NCBI RefSeq assembly: GCF_000519185.1
Contig: NZ_JAFA01000008.1
Span: 60,404 to 124,403, forward strand
DNA: 64,000 nucleotides
Origin: Paraburkholderia nodosa DSM 21604
Lineage (GTDB): Bacteria; Pseudomonadota; Gammaproteobacteria; Burkholderiales; Burkholderiaceae
Direction of reading: 5' to 3'
Below the pieces are notes generated by a model that worked only from the letters and a program-made list of their open reading frames with translations, had not been told where the DNA came from and did no database searches. Positions 7,962 through 18,190 of the stretch are shown one piece after another; within the stretch, counting starts at the first letter, position 1; each line of letters opens with the position of its first letter. The translations under genes and the position numbers were made by a program.

Positions 7962-10268
7962 TCAGAATGCCGTCCCGATCTGGAACTGGAACTTCTGGTA
8001 CTGGTCGCCTTCGTGCTTGGTAACCGGGAAGCCCAGGCTCAGCTTGAGCGGACCGATCGGCGAAATCCACGCGAGACCGAAGCCGTAGCTGTAACGCAAG
8101 CCGTTGGCGCCAATACTGTTGCCTTCCGTGCCCCAGACGTTACCACCATCGACGAACGTGAAGACGCGCAGCGTGCGGTCATAGCCCGTGCCCGGCAGCG
8201 GGAAGGTCAGCTCGATGTTGCCGACCAGCATCTTCGAACCGCCGATCGGGTCGTTCGTCGTCTTGTCGCGCGGACCCAGCGAACTCGGCTCGTAGCCACG
8301 CACCGAACCGATACCACCGGCGTAGTAGTTCTTGAAGATCGGATACGGCTTGCCGCTGAGGCCATTACCGTAGCCGCCCTGGAAGTTCAGCCCCAGCACG
8401 AAGCCGCGCGCGAACGAGTAGTAGTACTGCGCCTGAATATCGGCCTTGTAGTACTGCGTGCCGCCAACCGGCGTGCCGTACTCGGCATTCGCCTGCGTGA
8501 AGTAGCCCTTGCTCGGCACGAGCGCGCTGTCACGCGCGTCGCGCGACCAGCCCACCGTGAGCGGCACATTGTTCGACACGCGGCCAAACTGGTTCACGTA
8601 GTCGATATAGCTCTGCGGCGTGTTCGAGTCGACGTCGAGCGTGTCCTGCTCGAAGCCCGCGCCGAAGTAGACCGTGTCGACTTCCGAGAACGGAATGCCG
8701 AACTTGAGGTCGCCGCCCATCGTGATGATGCGGAAGCTCGAATCGGTCGAGTAGTACAGCGGCTGGTACGTGCGGTAGTAGACGTCGGTAATGCGCTTGA
8801 TGCCGTCCACCGTGAAGTACGGGTCCACCTGCGTGAGGGCCAGCGTGCGGTACGTCTTCGCGGTGTTCACGTTCAGCGAGAGCGAGGTGCCCGAACCGAA
8901 CACGTTGTCCTGCGACACGCCCGCCGACAGCACCACCTTGTCCGTGGACGAGAAGCCCGCACCCAGCGTGATCGCGCCGGTCGGCTTTTCGGCGACCTTC
9001 ACGTTCACGTCCACCTGGTCGGCCGTGCCTTCCACGGGCACCGTGGTCACGTCGACGTCGGTGAAGTAGCCCAGGCGGTTGATGCGGTCCTTCGAGAGCG
9101 CGAGGCGGTTCGAATCGAACCACGAGCTTTCGAGCTGGCGCATTTCGCGGCGCACGACTTCGTCGCGGGTACGCGTGTTGCCCACCACGTTGATGCGGCG
9201 CACGTACACGCGGCGGCTCGGATCGACCTGCAGCGTGAGGTTGACCGTGTGATTCGCCTGATCGATCTGCGGCAGCGCGTTGACGGTCGCGAACGCGTAA
9301 CCGTACTCGCCGAGCTTGTCGACGATGGCCTTGGTCGTGGCCTGCAGCTTTTCGGCCGAGAAGGTGTCGCCCGGCTTGATCTTGATGAGCTTCTTGAGCT
9401 CGGCCTCGCGGTCGAGCAGGTTGCCCGACAGCTGGATGCCCGACACCTTGTACGGCTCACCTTCGTGAATGCCGATGGTGAGGTACATGTCCTTCTTGTC
9501 GGGCGAGATCGAGACCTGCGTCGAGTCGATGTTGAACTCGAGGTAGCCGTGGTTCAGGTAGTACGAGCGCACATTCTCGAGGTCGCCCGTGAGCTTTTCC
9601 TTCGAGTAGAGGTCGTTCTTCGTGTACCACGAGAACCAGTTCGGCGTGGACAGCTGCATCTCCGCAAGGAGCGTGCCGCTGCTGTACGTCTTGTTGCCGA
9701 TGAAGTTGATCTGGCGGATCTTCGCGCTCGGACCTTCGACCACCGAAAACAGCAGACCGACGCGATTGCGGTCGATCGGCGTGACCGTGGTCGTGACCTC
9801 GGCGGCGTAGAAGCCGCGCGTGAGGTACTGGCGCTTGAGCTCCTGCTCTGCCTTGTCGACGAGCGCCTTGTCGTAGTAGCGGCCCTGCGAGAGGCCGACC
9901 GCGCGCAGCGCCTTCGTGAGGTTGTCCTTGTCGAATTCCTTGATGCCCGCGAAGTCGATCGTGCCGATGGCCGGGCGCTCCTGCACCTGCACCACCACGA
10001 CGCCGCCTTCGGTGGCGATCTTCACGTCATTGAAGAAGCCCGTCGCATAGAGTGCGCGGATGGCCTCGGACGCCTTGTCGTCGGTGAACGTGTCGCCCTG
10101 CTTGATCGGCAGGTAGGCGAACACCGTGCCCGGCTCGACGCGTTGCAGCCCTTCGATGCGGATGTCCTGAACCACGAAAGGCGTCGTTGCTGCGTGGGCA
10201 ACGAGTCCATGTGCGGCGATCGCCGCGGCCGCAACCGTTTTTGGAACCAAGCGATGAGGTCTGAACAA
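7962..10268 (-). CDS. bamA: Outer membrane protein assembly factor BamA
   Basis: Central Omp85 component of the BAM complex, which inserts beta-barrel proteins into the outer membrane. The 768-residue precursor has a signal peptide (about residues 1-26, ending AHA-A), five POTRA domains (about 27-430, starting FVVQDIRIEGLQRVEPGTVF) and a C-terminal 16-strand barrel with the conserved VRGYEPSSLGPRD loop motif and a terminal Phe. The start is a TTG at 10266-10268 preceded by GGGGAAG; no in-frame ATG precedes the signal peptide, so low-efficiency initiation is likely. It lies between rseP and skp. Confidence 0.97.
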   Translation of the reverse strand: MFRPHRLVPKTVAAAAIAAHGLVAHAATTPFVVQDIRIEGLQRVEPGTVFAYLPIKQGDTFTDDKASEAIRALYATGFFNDVKIATEGGVVVVQVQERPAIGTIDFAGIKEFDKDNLTKALRAVGLSQGRYYDKALVDKAEQELKRQYLTRGFYAAEVTTTVTPIDRNRVGLLFSVVEGPSAKIRQINFIGNKTYSSGTLLAEMQLSTPNWFSWYTKNDLYSKEKLTGDLENVRSYYLNHGYLEFNIDSTQVSISPDKKDMYLTIGIHEGEPYKVSGIQLSGNLLDREAELKKLIKIKPGDTFSAEKLQATTKAIVDKLGEYGYAFATVNALPQIDQANHTVNLTLQVDPSRRVYVRRINVVGNTRTRDEVVRREMRQLESSWFDSNRLALSKDRINRLGYFTDVDVTTVPVEGTADQVDVNVKVAEKPTGAITLGAGFSSTDKVVLSAGVSQDNVFGSGTSLSLNVNTAKTYRTLALTQVDPYFTVDGIKRITDVYYRTYQPLYYSTDSSFRIITMGGDLKFGIPFSEVDTVYFGAGFEQDTLDVDSNTPQSYIDYVNQFGRVSNNVPLTVGWSRDARDSALVPSKGYFTQANAEYGTPVGGTQYYKADIQAQYYYSFARGFVLGLNFQGGYGNGLSGKPYPIFKNYYAGGIGSVRGYEPSSLGPRDKTTNDPIGGSKMLVGNIELTFPLPGTGYDRTLRVFTFVDGGNVWGTEGNSIGANGLRYSYGFGLAWISPIGPLKLSLGFPVTKHEGDQYQKFQFQIGTAF

Positions 10269-10336
10269 CGTGCTTCCCCAATTATGTATAGCTGCATCAG
10301 GTCAGGCGGCACGCCCACGGACGCCGCCAGACATCT

Positions 10337-11725
10337 TTAAAAATGGATTAACCGAGCCAGATCGTTGAACAACGCGATCGCCGACAGTGCGACGATGCAG
10401 GCAAGTCCCGCGCGCTGCAGTACGAGCTGCCAGCGGTCCGAGACGGCTTTGCCCGTTACGGCTTCAACCGCATAATATAACAGATGCCCCCCGTCCAATA
10501 CCGGAATTGGGAGCAGATTCAATACGCCGAGGCTGATGCTCACGAGTGCGAGGAACGACAGGAACGCTGAAGGACCGAGTCTCGCGCTCTTGCCGGCATA
10601 GTCGGCAATCGTCACCGGGCCCGACAGATTCTTCAGCGATGCTTCGCCCGTGATCATGCGGCCGAACATCCGCAGCGAATACACGGCGATGTCCCAAGTG
10701 CGATACGCACCGAGCCTCACGCTCTCGAGCGGCCCGTAGCGCACGTCCACGGAAGGCGCCTGCGCCGAGAGCGCCGCACCGATTCGACCCACTTCTTCGC
10801 CCGTTTGCGCGTCGCGTTGCAGCGCGGGCGTGACCATGAGCGCGAGCGTTTGCTGCGCGTGCTGGGCAGCGTCGCCGCGCGCGACCGTGAGCCGCACGGG
10901 CTTGCCCGCACGCGCCTTCACGTACGCGATGAAAGTGCTTGCGCTGTCCACGGGCCGGCCGTCGACGGCGCGCAGTTGATCGCCGGCTTGCAGCCCGGCA
11001 TGTTGCGCCGCACTACCCGCCTCCACGGCCGCCACCTTGAGCGTGTTGCCGCCCGCCTCGAGGCCGAGCTTCGCCATGAAGTCGTCGTCGAGATCCTTGC
11101 TGGTCAGTTGCGAGAGATCGAGCGGGAAATCGTAGGTGCCCTCGCCATCGCGCGCGGCAAGGACGACATGGCCCTGGTCGAACGCCGTGGCAAGCAGTTT
11201 CCAGCGCAGGTCGGACCACGAACGCACGGGCTCGGTGCGGCTGCCGTTTGCATCGCTCACCGAAAGAATCGTTTCGCCGCCCTGGAAGCCGGCACGAGCC
11301 GCCGCCGATTGCGTGGGCGGCGCCGCGACAATGGCCTTCTGCTCGGTCACCCCGCTCGCGTACACCACCGAAAAGAGCACGACGGCCAGCACGAAATTGG
11401 CGATCGGCCCCGCCGCGACGATCGCAATGCGCTTGCCGACCGACTGGCGGTTGAACGCGTGCGGCAAATCGCTCGCGGGAATCTGCTCGGGCGACTCGCG
11501 TTCGTCGAGCATCTTCACGTAACCGCCGAGCGGCAGCGCCGCGATGGTCCACTCGGTGCCGCTCCTCTTGCTGACCCACTGCACGAGCGGCCGGCCAAAG
11601 CCGATCGAGAAACGCAGGACCTTCACGCCGCACAGGCGCGCGACGCTGTAGTGCCCGTATTCGTGCACGACGACCAGCACGCCGATCGCCACGACGAATG
11701 CGACCAGTTCGGTAAGCAGGTTCAT
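10337..11725 (-). CDS. rseP: Site-2 intramembrane zinc protease RseP
   Basis: Inner-membrane protease of the envelope stress pathway; in the family it cleaves anti-sigma-E (RseA) after DegS and clears signal peptides. The 462-residue length is typical. HEYGH at residues 21-25 in the first membrane segment is the HExxH zinc site, and NLLPIPVLDGGHL near the C-terminus supplies the third ligand. Two PDZ domains lie between them (about residues 115-310). Its position between dxr and bamA fits its envelope role. No rseA gene is in this window. Confidence 0.96.
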   Translation of the reverse strand: MNLLTELVAFVVAIGVLVVVHEYGHYSVARLCGVKVLRFSIGFGRPLVQWVSKRSGTEWTIAALPLGGYVKMLDERESPEQIPASDLPHAFNRQSVGKRIAIVAAGPIANFVLAVVLFSVVYASGVTEQKAIVAAPPTQSAAARAGFQGGETILSVSDANGSRTEPVRSWSDLRWKLLATAFDQGHVVLAARDGEGTYDFPLDLSQLTSKDLDDDFMAKLGLEAGGNTLKVAAVEAGSAAQHAGLQAGDQLRAVDGRPVDSASTFIAYVKARAGKPVRLTVARGDAAQHAQQTLALMVTPALQRDAQTGEEVGRIGAALSAQAPSVDVRYGPLESVRLGAYRTWDIAVYSLRMFGRMITGEASLKNLSGPVTIADYAGKSARLGPSAFLSFLALVSISLGVLNLLPIPVLDGGHLLYYAVEAVTGKAVSDRWQLVLQRAGLACIVALSAIALFNDLARLIHF

Positions 11726-11773
11726 GAGCGCCTCCTGGGCTGGAAGCAGCGCACCGGTGCGGGAGCGACCCCG

Positions 11774-11833
11774 AGGTCAGGCTCGCGTGCCTGAGGGGCC
11801 GCCAGGGCCCTTCCGCGAGCCCCTCGCTGACCT
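11774..11833. repeat. Long interrupted inverted repeat between dxr and rseP
   Basis: Outer arms aggtcag (11774-11780) and ctgacct (11827-11833) are directly followed by inner arms gctcgcg (11781-11787) and cgcgagc (11814-11820). The outer pair abuts the dxr stop codon. The RNA could form a large stem-loop there; there is no T-tract, so it is not a simple intrinsic terminator. It could stabilise the upstream message or be a dispersed palindromic element. Confidence 0.7.
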
Positions 11834-11834
11834 G

Positions 11835-13016
11835 TCAGGCCGGCACCGGCAGGCTGTCGATGATGGTGTGAGCCGCGCGGCGGGCGGCCGCGTCGGCTTC
11901 GAGCACGACTTCGAGACTCGACGCGTTGCGGTTCTCGAGCGCGTTGAGTACGGCATCCACCGTCTGGGCGATGGCCATGAAGCCGATGCGCCGGTTCAAA
12001 AATGCTTCCACCGCAACTTCGTTCGCCGCGTTGAGCGCCGCGCTCGCCACGCCGCCGGCGCCCAATGCCTGCATCGCGAGTGCGAGACATGGAAAGCGCG
12101 CGTAGTCGGGCTTTTCGAACGTGAGCGTCGCGATTTGCGCGAGATCGAGCTGCGCGACGCCGGAATCGACACGATCCGGATACGCCAGCGCGTGCGCGAT
12201 CGGCGTGCGCATGTCGGGGTTGCCTAGTTGCGCGAGCACCGAACCGTCGGCGTACGAAACCATCGAGTGGATCACGCTCTGCGGGTGGATCAGCACGTCG
12301 ATGCGCTCGCCCGGCAGGTCGAACAGATAGTGCGCCTCGATCACTTCAAGGCCCTTGTTCATCATCGTGGCCGAATCGACCGAGATCTTGCGACCCATCG
12401 ACCAGTTCGGGTGCTTGCAGGCCTCGTCGGGCGTCACGTTCACGAGCGTCGAGGGCTCGCGGGTGCGGAACGGGCCGCCCGAGGCGGTCAGGATGATCTT
12501 CGTGACGCCGTCGCGCTGCGCGTTTTCGCGCGGGAAGCACTGGAACACGGCGTTGTGCTCGCTGTCGAGCGGCAGCAGGACGGCGCCGCTGTCGCACACG
12601 GCATCGATGAAGATGTCGCCCGACATCACGAGCGCTTCCTTGTTGGCGAGCAGGATCTGCTTGCCGGCCTTCGCCGCTGCAAGCGTGGGCGCGAGACCCG
12701 CCGCGCCGACAATGGCCGCGACCACCGTGTCGCAGCCATCGCTCTTCGAGACTTCGACGAGCGCCTGCGGCCCGTAGGTCACGACGGTCTTCGAGCCGGC
12801 CGCGCGCAGCTTGCGCTCGACCTGTGCGGCGGTGTCGGCGTCGCCGACCACGGCCACTTCGGGGGCGAAGCGCAGGCATTGTTCGACGAGCTTCTCGCCG
12901 TTGCGATGCGCGGTGAGCGCATAGACCGAGAAGCGTTGCGGATGACGCGCGACGACGTCGAGCGTGCTGTCTCCGATCGAGCCCGTGGAACCGAGCAGTG
13001 TGAGTCGTTTTTGCAT
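11835..13016 (-). CDS. dxr: 1-deoxy-D-xylulose 5-phosphate reductoisomerase
   Basis: Second step of the non-mevalonate isoprenoid pathway: DXP to MEP using NADPH and a divalent metal. The 393-residue protein begins with the Rossmann nucleotide site [16 protein letters not shown], carries [12 protein letters not shown] near residue 125 and the catalytic/flexible-loop segment around [20 protein letters not shown]. The ATG at 13016 is chosen because homology starts at MQKRLTLLG; the frame stays open into cdsA without homology. It supplies precursors used by the neighbouring UppS. Confidence 0.96.
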   Translation of the reverse strand: MQKRLTLLGSTGSIGDSTLDVVARHPQRFSVYALTAHRNGEKLVEQCLRFAPEVAVVGDADTAAQVERKLRAAGSKTVVTYGPQALVEVSKSDGCDTVVAAIVGAAGLAPTLAAAKAGKQILLANKEALVMSGDIFIDAVCDSGAVLLPLDSEHNAVFQCFPRENAQRDGVTKIILTASGGPFRTREPSTLVNVTPDEACKHPNWSMGRKISVDSATMMNKGLEVIEAHYLFDLPGERIDVLIHPQSVIHSMVSYADGSVLAQLGNPDMRTPIAHALAYPDRVDSGVAQLDLAQIATLTFEKPDYARFPCLALAMQALGAGGVASAALNAANEVAVEAFLNRRIGFMAIAQTVDAVLNALENRNASSLEVVLEADAAARRAAHTIIDSLPVPA

Positions 13017-13053
13017 ATTCAAATCTCTAGCCGAGCGTCCTGGCCAAGCCCCT

Positions 13054-13863
13054 TTAGCCGAGCAGCAACATGGCAAGCGGCAGCACGGGCAGCAGCGCGT
13101 CGATGCGGTCGAGGACTCCGCCGTGGCCCGGCAGGAGGCCACTCGAATCCTTCACGCCAGCCTGGCGCTTCAGCATCGACTCGAACAGATCGCCGATCAC
13201 GCTGAACGCGACCAGCACGGTAAGTACAAAAAGCGCACGGCCGAGCCCGATCTGGGCGGCGAGCGCGGAATACAGCGTGGGTTCGAACGCGTGCAGCGCG
13301 ATCGCCGCGCCCGACACCACCATCACGGCGGCCCAGCCGCCCACGGCGCCCTCCCAGGTCTTGCCGGGGCTGATCGAAAGCGCAAGCTTATGCTTTCCGA
13401 ATGCCTTACCTGCAAAGTATGCGCCGATATCGGCCAGCCAGACCACGAGCAACAGGGACAAAACGAACGCCACGCCGGCCGTGCGCGCGGCGACGAGGGC
13501 GTGCCAGCAGGCCGCGAAAACGACGAGCCCGGCGGCCAGCAGGAAGCCGCGCCAGGCGCCGGCGGCGAGCACCGGCTTGCGCAGCAGCACGTAAGGACCG
13601 GCGATGATCCAGAACACGCCCGCCGCCTGAAAGAGCGGCCGGGGCGCCGGCAGGCGCGTACTGAGCGCCACGGCGGCGGCCGCGATCACGGCGTAGACGA
13701 TCGAGCCGGTCGCGCCCGCCTTCAGGAGGCGCGCCCACTCCCACGCGGCGAACACGACCACGACGCCGATCAGCGCGCCGAACGCCGCCACCGGCGCGAA
13801 CAGCGTGACCGGCAGGAAGACTGCCAGCAGGACGAGCGCCGTAATGACGCGGGTCTTCAGCAT
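13054..13863 (-). CDS. cdsA: Phosphatidate cytidylyltransferase
   Basis: Integral membrane enzyme making CDP-diacylglycerol, the branch point for all phospholipids. The 269-residue protein has about seven to eight hydrophobic segments beginning at [17 protein letters not shown], and the C-terminal CDS signature [20 protein letters not shown] followed by [26 protein letters not shown] at about residues 160-171 is the conserved cytoplasmic loop. It overlaps the uppS 3' end by seven bases, implying coupled translation. Confidence 0.96.
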   Translation of the reverse strand: MLKTRVITALVLLAVFLPVTLFAPVAAFGALIGVVVVFAAWEWARLLKAGATGSIVYAVIAAAAVALSTRLPAPRPLFQAAGVFWIIAGPYVLLRKPVLAAGAWRGFLLAAGLVVFAACWHALVAARTAGVAFVLSLLLVVWLADIGAYFAGKAFGKHKLALSISPGKTWEGAVGGWAAVMVVSGAAIALHAFEPTLYSALAAQIGLGRALFVLTVLVAFSVIGDLFESMLKRQAGVKDSSGLLPGHGGVLDRIDALLPVLPLAMLLLG

Positions 13864-14633
13864 GAAAGGGAATCGGCGTTCTGGGCGACGACCTGCGCGC
13901 TCGTGCGGCCGAAGCGGCGCTCGCGCTCGGCATACGACGCAATGGCGCGGCTGAGCGCTTCGGCGTCGAAATCCGGCCAGAACGTGTCGGTGAAATAGAA
14001 CTCGGCGTAGGCGAGTTGCCAGAGCAGGAAGTTGCTCACCCGCTGCTCGCCGCCCGTGCGGATGAAGAGATCCGGCTCGGGCGCGTAGGCCATTGCCAGA
14101 TGCTGGGACAGCGTGTCTTCGGTGACGGGAACCGCCTGGCCCGTGGCCGCGGCTTCCTCGACCAGCTTGCGCGTGGCCTGCAGGATATCCCAGCGGCCGC
14201 CGTAGTTGGCGGCGATCGTGAGCGTGAGACGGGTGTTGCGCGCGGTTTTGGTTTCCGCGCGTCGAATCAGGTCCTGGATGCGCTCATTGAACATCGACAG
14301 GTCGCCGACCACGCGCAGGCGGATGCCGTTCGCGTGCAGGCGCGCCACCTCGCGTTCGAGCGCGGTGACGAAAAGGCGCATGAGGAACGACACTTCGTCG
14401 GTCGGTCGGCGCCAGTTCTCGGAACTGAAGGCGAAGAGCGTCACGTATTCGACGCCGCGCTCCACGCACGACTCGACGACCGAACGCACGGCGTCGACGC
14501 CGCGCGTGTGGCCCGCGACGCGCGGCAGGCGCCGCTGGGTCGCCCAACGGCCATTGCCGTCCATGATGATCGCGATGTGGCGCGGCACGGCCGCCACGTC
14601 GGGCACGCGAACGGTTGAGCTGGTATAGGTCAT
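13857..14633 (-). CDS. uppS: Undecaprenyl diphosphate synthase (cis-prenyltransferase)
   Basis: Condenses isopentenyl diphosphate units onto farnesyl diphosphate to give C55-PP, the lipid carrier for peptidoglycan and O-antigen. The 258-residue protein has the catalytic segment [19 protein letters not shown] (Asp near residue 25), the SSENWRRP loop and the C-terminal [16 protein letters not shown] and FWPDFD signatures. The start is the ATG at 14633. Overlap with cdsA and proximity of dxr place isoprenoid and phospholipid synthesis in one unit. Confidence 0.96.
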   Translation of the reverse strand: MTYTSSTVRVPDVAAVPRHIAIIMDGNGRWATQRRLPRVAGHTRGVDAVRSVVESCVERGVEYVTLFAFSSENWRRPTDEVSFLMRLFVTALEREVARLHANGIRLRVVGDLSMFNERIQDLIRRAETKTARNTRLTLTIAANYGGRWDILQATRKLVEEAAATGQAVPVTEDTLSQHLAMAYAPEPDLFIRTGGEQRVSNFLLWQLAYAEFYFTDTFWPDFDAEALSRAIASYAERERRFGRTSAQVVAQNADSLSC

Positions 14634-14705
14634 GGCCGTCGGACTGTAACTGCGATAAAAAAGGGAAGCCGCCTGAAATCTGGCGAATCTGGAAGGCCTG
14701 AGGCC

Positions 14706-15266
14706 TCAGACCGTCATGATCTCGGCTTCCTTCGTCTGGACGAGCTTGTCGATCTCGGTCACGAAGCGGTCGGTCAGCTTCTGGACTTCGTCGCCGCCAC
14801 GGCGCTCGTCGTCTTCGGAAATTTCCTTGTCCTTCACGAGCTTCTTGAGCTGCTCGTTGGCGTCGCGACGCAGGTTGCGCACGGCAACCTTCGCCGTTTC
14901 ACCTTCGTTCTTGACGACCTTCGTGAGCTCCTTGCGGCGCTCTTCGGTGAGCGCGGGCATCGGCACGCGGATCAGGTCGCCGTGCGTGGCCGGGTTCAGG
15001 CCGAGATCCGACTCGCGGATCGCCTTTTCGATGACCGGCACCATCTTCTTTTCCCAGGCCTGCACGCCGATCGTGCGCGCGTCGACGAGCGTGAGGTTCG
15101 CGACCTGCGAGATGGGCACGGGCGAACCGTAGTAGTCGACCTGGATGTGGTCGAGCAGACCGGTATGGGCGCGGCCCGTTCGGATTTTCGCCAGATCGCT
15201 CTTGAACGCGTCGATCGAGCGCTGCATTTTCTGCTCGGCGCCCTTCTTGATGTCAGCCACAGCCAT
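14706..15266 (-). CDS. frr: Ribosome recycling factor
   Basis: Works with EF-G to split post-termination ribosomes. The 186-residue length is exactly typical. Recognisable segments are the N-terminal helix ([20 protein letters not shown]), [13 protein letters not shown] and the C-terminal helix ending [12 protein letters not shown]; the three-helix bundle and the inserted beta domain ([18 protein letters not shown]) are intact. It lies 92 bases downstream of pyrH, as in most proteobacteria. Confidence 0.97.
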   Translation of the reverse strand: MAVADIKKGAEQKMQRSIDAFKSDLAKIRTGRAHTGLLDHIQVDYYGSPVPISQVANLTLVDARTIGVQAWEKKMVPVIEKAIRESDLGLNPATHGDLIRVPMPALTEERRKELTKVVKNEGETAKVAVRNLRRDANEQLKKLVKDKEISEDDERRGGDEVQKLTDRFVTEIDKLVQTKEAEIMTV

Positions 15267-15358
15267 TTTGATACCTCCGAACCTTCATAACGGAACGAGC
15301 CCGCCAGCGCGCTGATGGGCGGCGCGGCCCGTGTTCGAACCTCTCGTGAGACGAGAGT

Positions 15359-16075
15359 TTACACGTGGACGAGCGTACCTTCGTCTTCGCCCAGAACGAT
15401 GCGCTTGAGCGCACCCGGCTTGACGATGGAAAAAACCCGGATCGGCAGCTTCTGGTCGCGGCACAGCGCGAACGCGGTGGCGTCCATCACCTGCAGGTTG
15501 CGGCCAATTGCCTCATCGAAGCTGATCGTCGAGTAGCGCGTGGCGGTCGGGTCCTTCTTCGGATCGGCCGAGTAGACGCCGTCGACCTTGGTGGCCTTCA
15601 GCACGACTTCGGCGCCGACTTCCGAGCCGCGCAGCGCAGCAGCCGTGTCGGTGGTGAAGAACGGGTTGCCCGTGCCGGCGGCGAAGATCACGACCTTGCC
15701 TTCTTCGAGCTGGCGAATTGCGCGGGGGCGGATGTACGGCTCAACGACCTGATCCATGCGCAGCGCCGACTGCACGCGCGCCTCGATGCCCGCGTGACGC
15801 ATGGCGTCCTGCAGCGCGAGCGCGTTCATCATCGTGGCCAGCATGCCCATGTAGTCGGCCGTTGCGCGGTCCATACCGGCCGCGCCGCCCGCGACGCCGC
15901 GGAAAATGTTGCCGCCGCCGATCACGACTGCGAGCTGGGTGCCCAGACGCACCACCTCGGCCACGTCTGCCACCATACGTTCGATCGTGGCGCGATTGAT
16001 GCCGAAGGCATCATCGCCCATCAGGGCTTCGCCGGAAAGTTTGAGCAGGACGCGTTTATAGGCGGGTGTGGGCAT
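15359..16075 (-). CDS. pyrH: UMP kinase
   Basis: Amino-acid-kinase-fold enzyme that phosphorylates UMP to UDP; allosterically controlled by GTP and UTP in proteobacteria. The 238-residue product has the phosphate-binding [12 protein letters not shown] (residues 7-18), GGGNIFRG and the uridine-site segment [22 protein letters not shown] at 16075 is chosen because the family begins at this point; a TTG eight codons upstream (16099) is in frame and cannot be excluded, and neither start has a strong Shine-Dalgarno sequence. Confidence 0.95.
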   Translation of the reverse strand: MPTPAYKRVLLKLSGEALMGDDAFGINRATIERMVADVAEVVRLGTQLAVVIGGGNIFRGVAGGAAGMDRATADYMGMLATMMNALALQDAMRHAGIEARVQSALRMDQVVEPYIRPRAIRQLEEGKVVIFAAGTGNPFFTTDTAAALRGSEVGAEVVLKATKVDGVYSADPKKDPTATRYSTISFDEAIGRNLQVMDATAFALCRDQKLPIRVFSIVKPGALKRIVLGEDEGTLVHV

Positions 16076-16301
16076 GGAGGTATCCAGGATCGCGCGCAAA
16101 GGGCAATAACTTGAAACTGTAGGGGTGAAATACGGCTTCGGGCAAGCGCCGCCAGAAATAGCGAAGATTTCCGACGCCGCGCACGGCGGGGGACTACCAT
16201 GCGCGTCGCCGCTACGCTGCCCGCCACGGCGGATTGCTCCGCCACGGCTTACAACTCAGCAAACTACGGTGCTAACTGCGGTGCTGCAACAACTGCGGTC
16301 G

Positions 16302-16330
16302 CCGCTTGCCGCGCAAGGCGCGGCAAGCGG
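16302..16330. repeat. Perfect 13-bp hairpin just after tsf
   Basis: ccgcttgccgcgc (16302-16314), loop aag, gcgcggcaagcgg (16318-16330). On the minus strand it comes 12 bases after the tsf stop codon. It is a very stable GC-rich stem without a T-tract, so more likely an mRNA 3'-end stabiliser or partial terminator between tsf and pyrH than a classic intrinsic terminator. The rest of the 267-base tsf-pyrH gap shows no gene. Confidence 0.75.
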
Positions 16331-16342
16331 GCGTACCGGTCT

Positions 16343-17224
16343 TTATTGCTGCTTTGCAGCAGCGACTTGCGCGGCCACTTCGGCAGCGAAGTCGTCCTGG
16401 CGCTTCTCAATGCCTTCGCCCACCACGAAGAGGGCGAACTTCTGCACCGTCGTGCCAGCAGCCTTGAGCATCTGCTCGATCGTCTGCTTGTCGTTCTTAA
16501 CGAACGGCTGGTTCAGCAGCGAGACTTCCTTCAGGTACTTCTGGACCGAACCTTCGACCATCTTCGCGACGATCTCAGCCGGCTTGCCCGATTCGGCAGC
16601 CTTCTGCTCGGCGATGCTGCGCTCCTTGGCGATCAGGTCGGCCGGCACGTCGTCCGACGACAGCGAGACCGGCTTCATCGCGGCGATGTGCATCGCGACG
16701 TCCTTGCCCACTTGCTCTTCCGCACCCGTGTACTCGACCAGCACGCCGATGCGCGTGCCGTGCAGGTATGCAGCCAGCTGGTTGGCGGTTTCGAAACGCG
16801 CGAAGCGGCGGATCGAGAGGTTCTCGCCGATCTTGCCGACCAGTGCGAGGCGCACTGCGTCGACCGTCGAGCCGTCCAGCGGCAGCGCCGACAGAGCGGC
16901 GACGTCAGCCGGGTTTTGCGTGGCGACGAGTTCAGCGATCTTCTTCGAGAAGCCGATGAAGTCATCGTTCTTCGAAACGAAGTCGGTTTCGCAGTTCAGT
17001 TCGACGATCGCGCCAGCGCCGCTACCGATGAACGACGAGATCACGCCTTCAGCCGTGACGCGCGAAGCGGCCTTGCTGGCCTTGTTGCCGAGCTTCACGC
17101 GCAGCAGTTCTTCGGCACGCGCGAGGTCGCCGTCGGCTTCCGTCAGCGCCTTCTTGCATTCCATCATCGGCGCATCGGTCTTCGCGCGTAGTTCTGCCAC
17201 CATGCTTGCGGTAATTGCCGCCAT
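16343..17224 (-). CDS. tsf: Translation elongation factor Ts
   Basis: Guanine nucleotide exchange factor for EF-Tu. The 293-residue protein has the N-terminal UBA-like domain ([19 protein letters not shown], residues 9-27), the EF-Tu-contact motif [13 protein letters not shown] near residues 75-87 and the second core domain with its C-terminal helix. Two adjacent ATG codons occur (17227 and 17224); the second lies six bases after AGGAG and gives the usual MAAITASMV start, so it is preferred. It is separated from rpsB by an intrinsic terminator. Confidence 0.97.
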   Translation of the reverse strand: MAAITASMVAELRAKTDAPMMECKKALTEADGDLARAEELLRVKLGNKASKAASRVTAEGVISSFIGSGAGAIVELNCETDFVSKNDDFIGFSKKIAELVATQNPADVAALSALPLDGSTVDAVRLALVGKIGENLSIRRFARFETANQLAAYLHGTRIGVLVEYTGAEEQVGKDVAMHIAAMKPVSLSSDDVPADLIAKERSIAEQKAAESGKPAEIVAKMVEGSVQKYLKEVSLLNQPFVKNDKQTIEQMLKAAGTTVQKFALFVVGEGIEKRQDDFAAEVAAQVAAAKQQ

Positions 17225-17382
17225 CATTCGCTCCTTGAGTCTGTCTGGTACACGCCGCCCGCCTTTCGACGCGGCCGGCAGAAATTCGTTTCCGTTTGAG
17301 CCTGCGGTGAAACGCTTTTTTACAGCTGCTTCTACAGGGCTACGGTGCCGCGCATATGTCGCGGCGACGAAAGTCGCGGCTT

Positions 17383-17414
17383 AAAAAAAAGGGGCCTATG
17401 GAAAGCCCCCTTTT
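17383..17414 (-). terminator. Intrinsic terminator/attenuator between rpsB and tsf
   Basis: On the minus strand ggggc pairs with gcccc across a nine-base loop (stem 17391-17395 with 17405-17409), followed by eight T (17383-17390). It sits 21 bases after the rpsB stop. Partial termination here would let S2 be made in excess of, or separately from, EF-Ts, as known for the intercistronic region of the E. coli rpsB-tsf operon. Confidence 0.85.
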
Positions 17415-17434
17415 CTTGCCGGACACGGGGCAGC

Positions 17435-18190
17435 TTACGCCTCCGAATTGACCTCGACGAACTCGTCGTCGCCGTCGTTGCCGCGCGCCGCTGCAACCAC
17501 TTCGTTGACCGCGTTGGCACGGCCTTCGAGGATCGCGTCAGCCACGCCTTGCGCGTAGAGCGCAACGGCCTTGCTCGCGTCGTCGTTGCCCGGGATCACG
17601 TAATCGATGCCTTCCGGCGAGTGGTTCGTATCGACCACGGCGATCACGGGGATGCCCAGCTTGTTCGCTTCCGTCACGGCAATCTTGTGATAGCCGACGT
17701 CGACCACGAAGATCGCGTCCGGAATGCCGCCCATGTCCTTCACGCCGCCGATCGACTTTTGCAGCTTGGCGATTTCGCGTTCGAACAGGAGCGCTTCCTT
17801 CTTGCTCATCTTCTCGAGCTCGCCCGCTTCCACGGCTGCTTCCATGTCCTTCAGGCGCTTGATCGAAACCTTCAGCGTCTTGAAGTTGGTCAGCATGCCG
17901 CCGAGCCAGCGTGCGTTCACGAACGGCATGCCAGCGCGTTGCGCTTCCAGGGCGATCGTGTCGCGCGATTGACGCTTCGTGCCGACGAACAGGATCGTGC
18001 CGCGGTTCGCTGCCAGCTGACGCACGTACTTCAGTGCGTCGTTGTACATCGGCAGCGTCTTTTCGAGGTTGATGATGTGAATCTTGTTGCGATGACCGAA
18101 GATGAAGGGGGCCATCTTCGGGTTCCAGAAGCGCGTTTGGTGACCGAAGTGGACACCGGCTTCCAGCATTTGGCGCATGGTAACTGCCAT
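17435..18190 (-). CDS. rpsB: 30S ribosomal protein S2
   Basis: Small-subunit protein, assembled late with S1. The 251-residue product has both S2 signatures: the N-terminal [20 protein letters not shown] and the central [20 protein letters not shown], plus the coiled-coil insertion (about residues 100-150) and an acidic C-terminal tail. The ATG at 18190 fits the family; the longer upstream frame is unsupported. It is the first gene of the long minus-strand block and has its own promoter about 280 bases upstream. Confidence 0.98.
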   Translation of the reverse strand: MAVTMRQMLEAGVHFGHQTRFWNPKMAPFIFGHRNKIHIINLEKTLPMYNDALKYVRQLAANRGTILFVGTKRQSRDTIALEAQRAGMPFVNARWLGGMLTNFKTLKVSIKRLKDMEAAVEAGELEKMSKKEALLFEREIAKLQKSIGGVKDMGGIPDAIFVVDVGYHKIAVTEANKLGIPVIAVVDTNHSPEGIDYVIPGNDDASKAVALYAQGVADAILEGRANAVNEVVAAARGNDGDDEFVEVNSEA

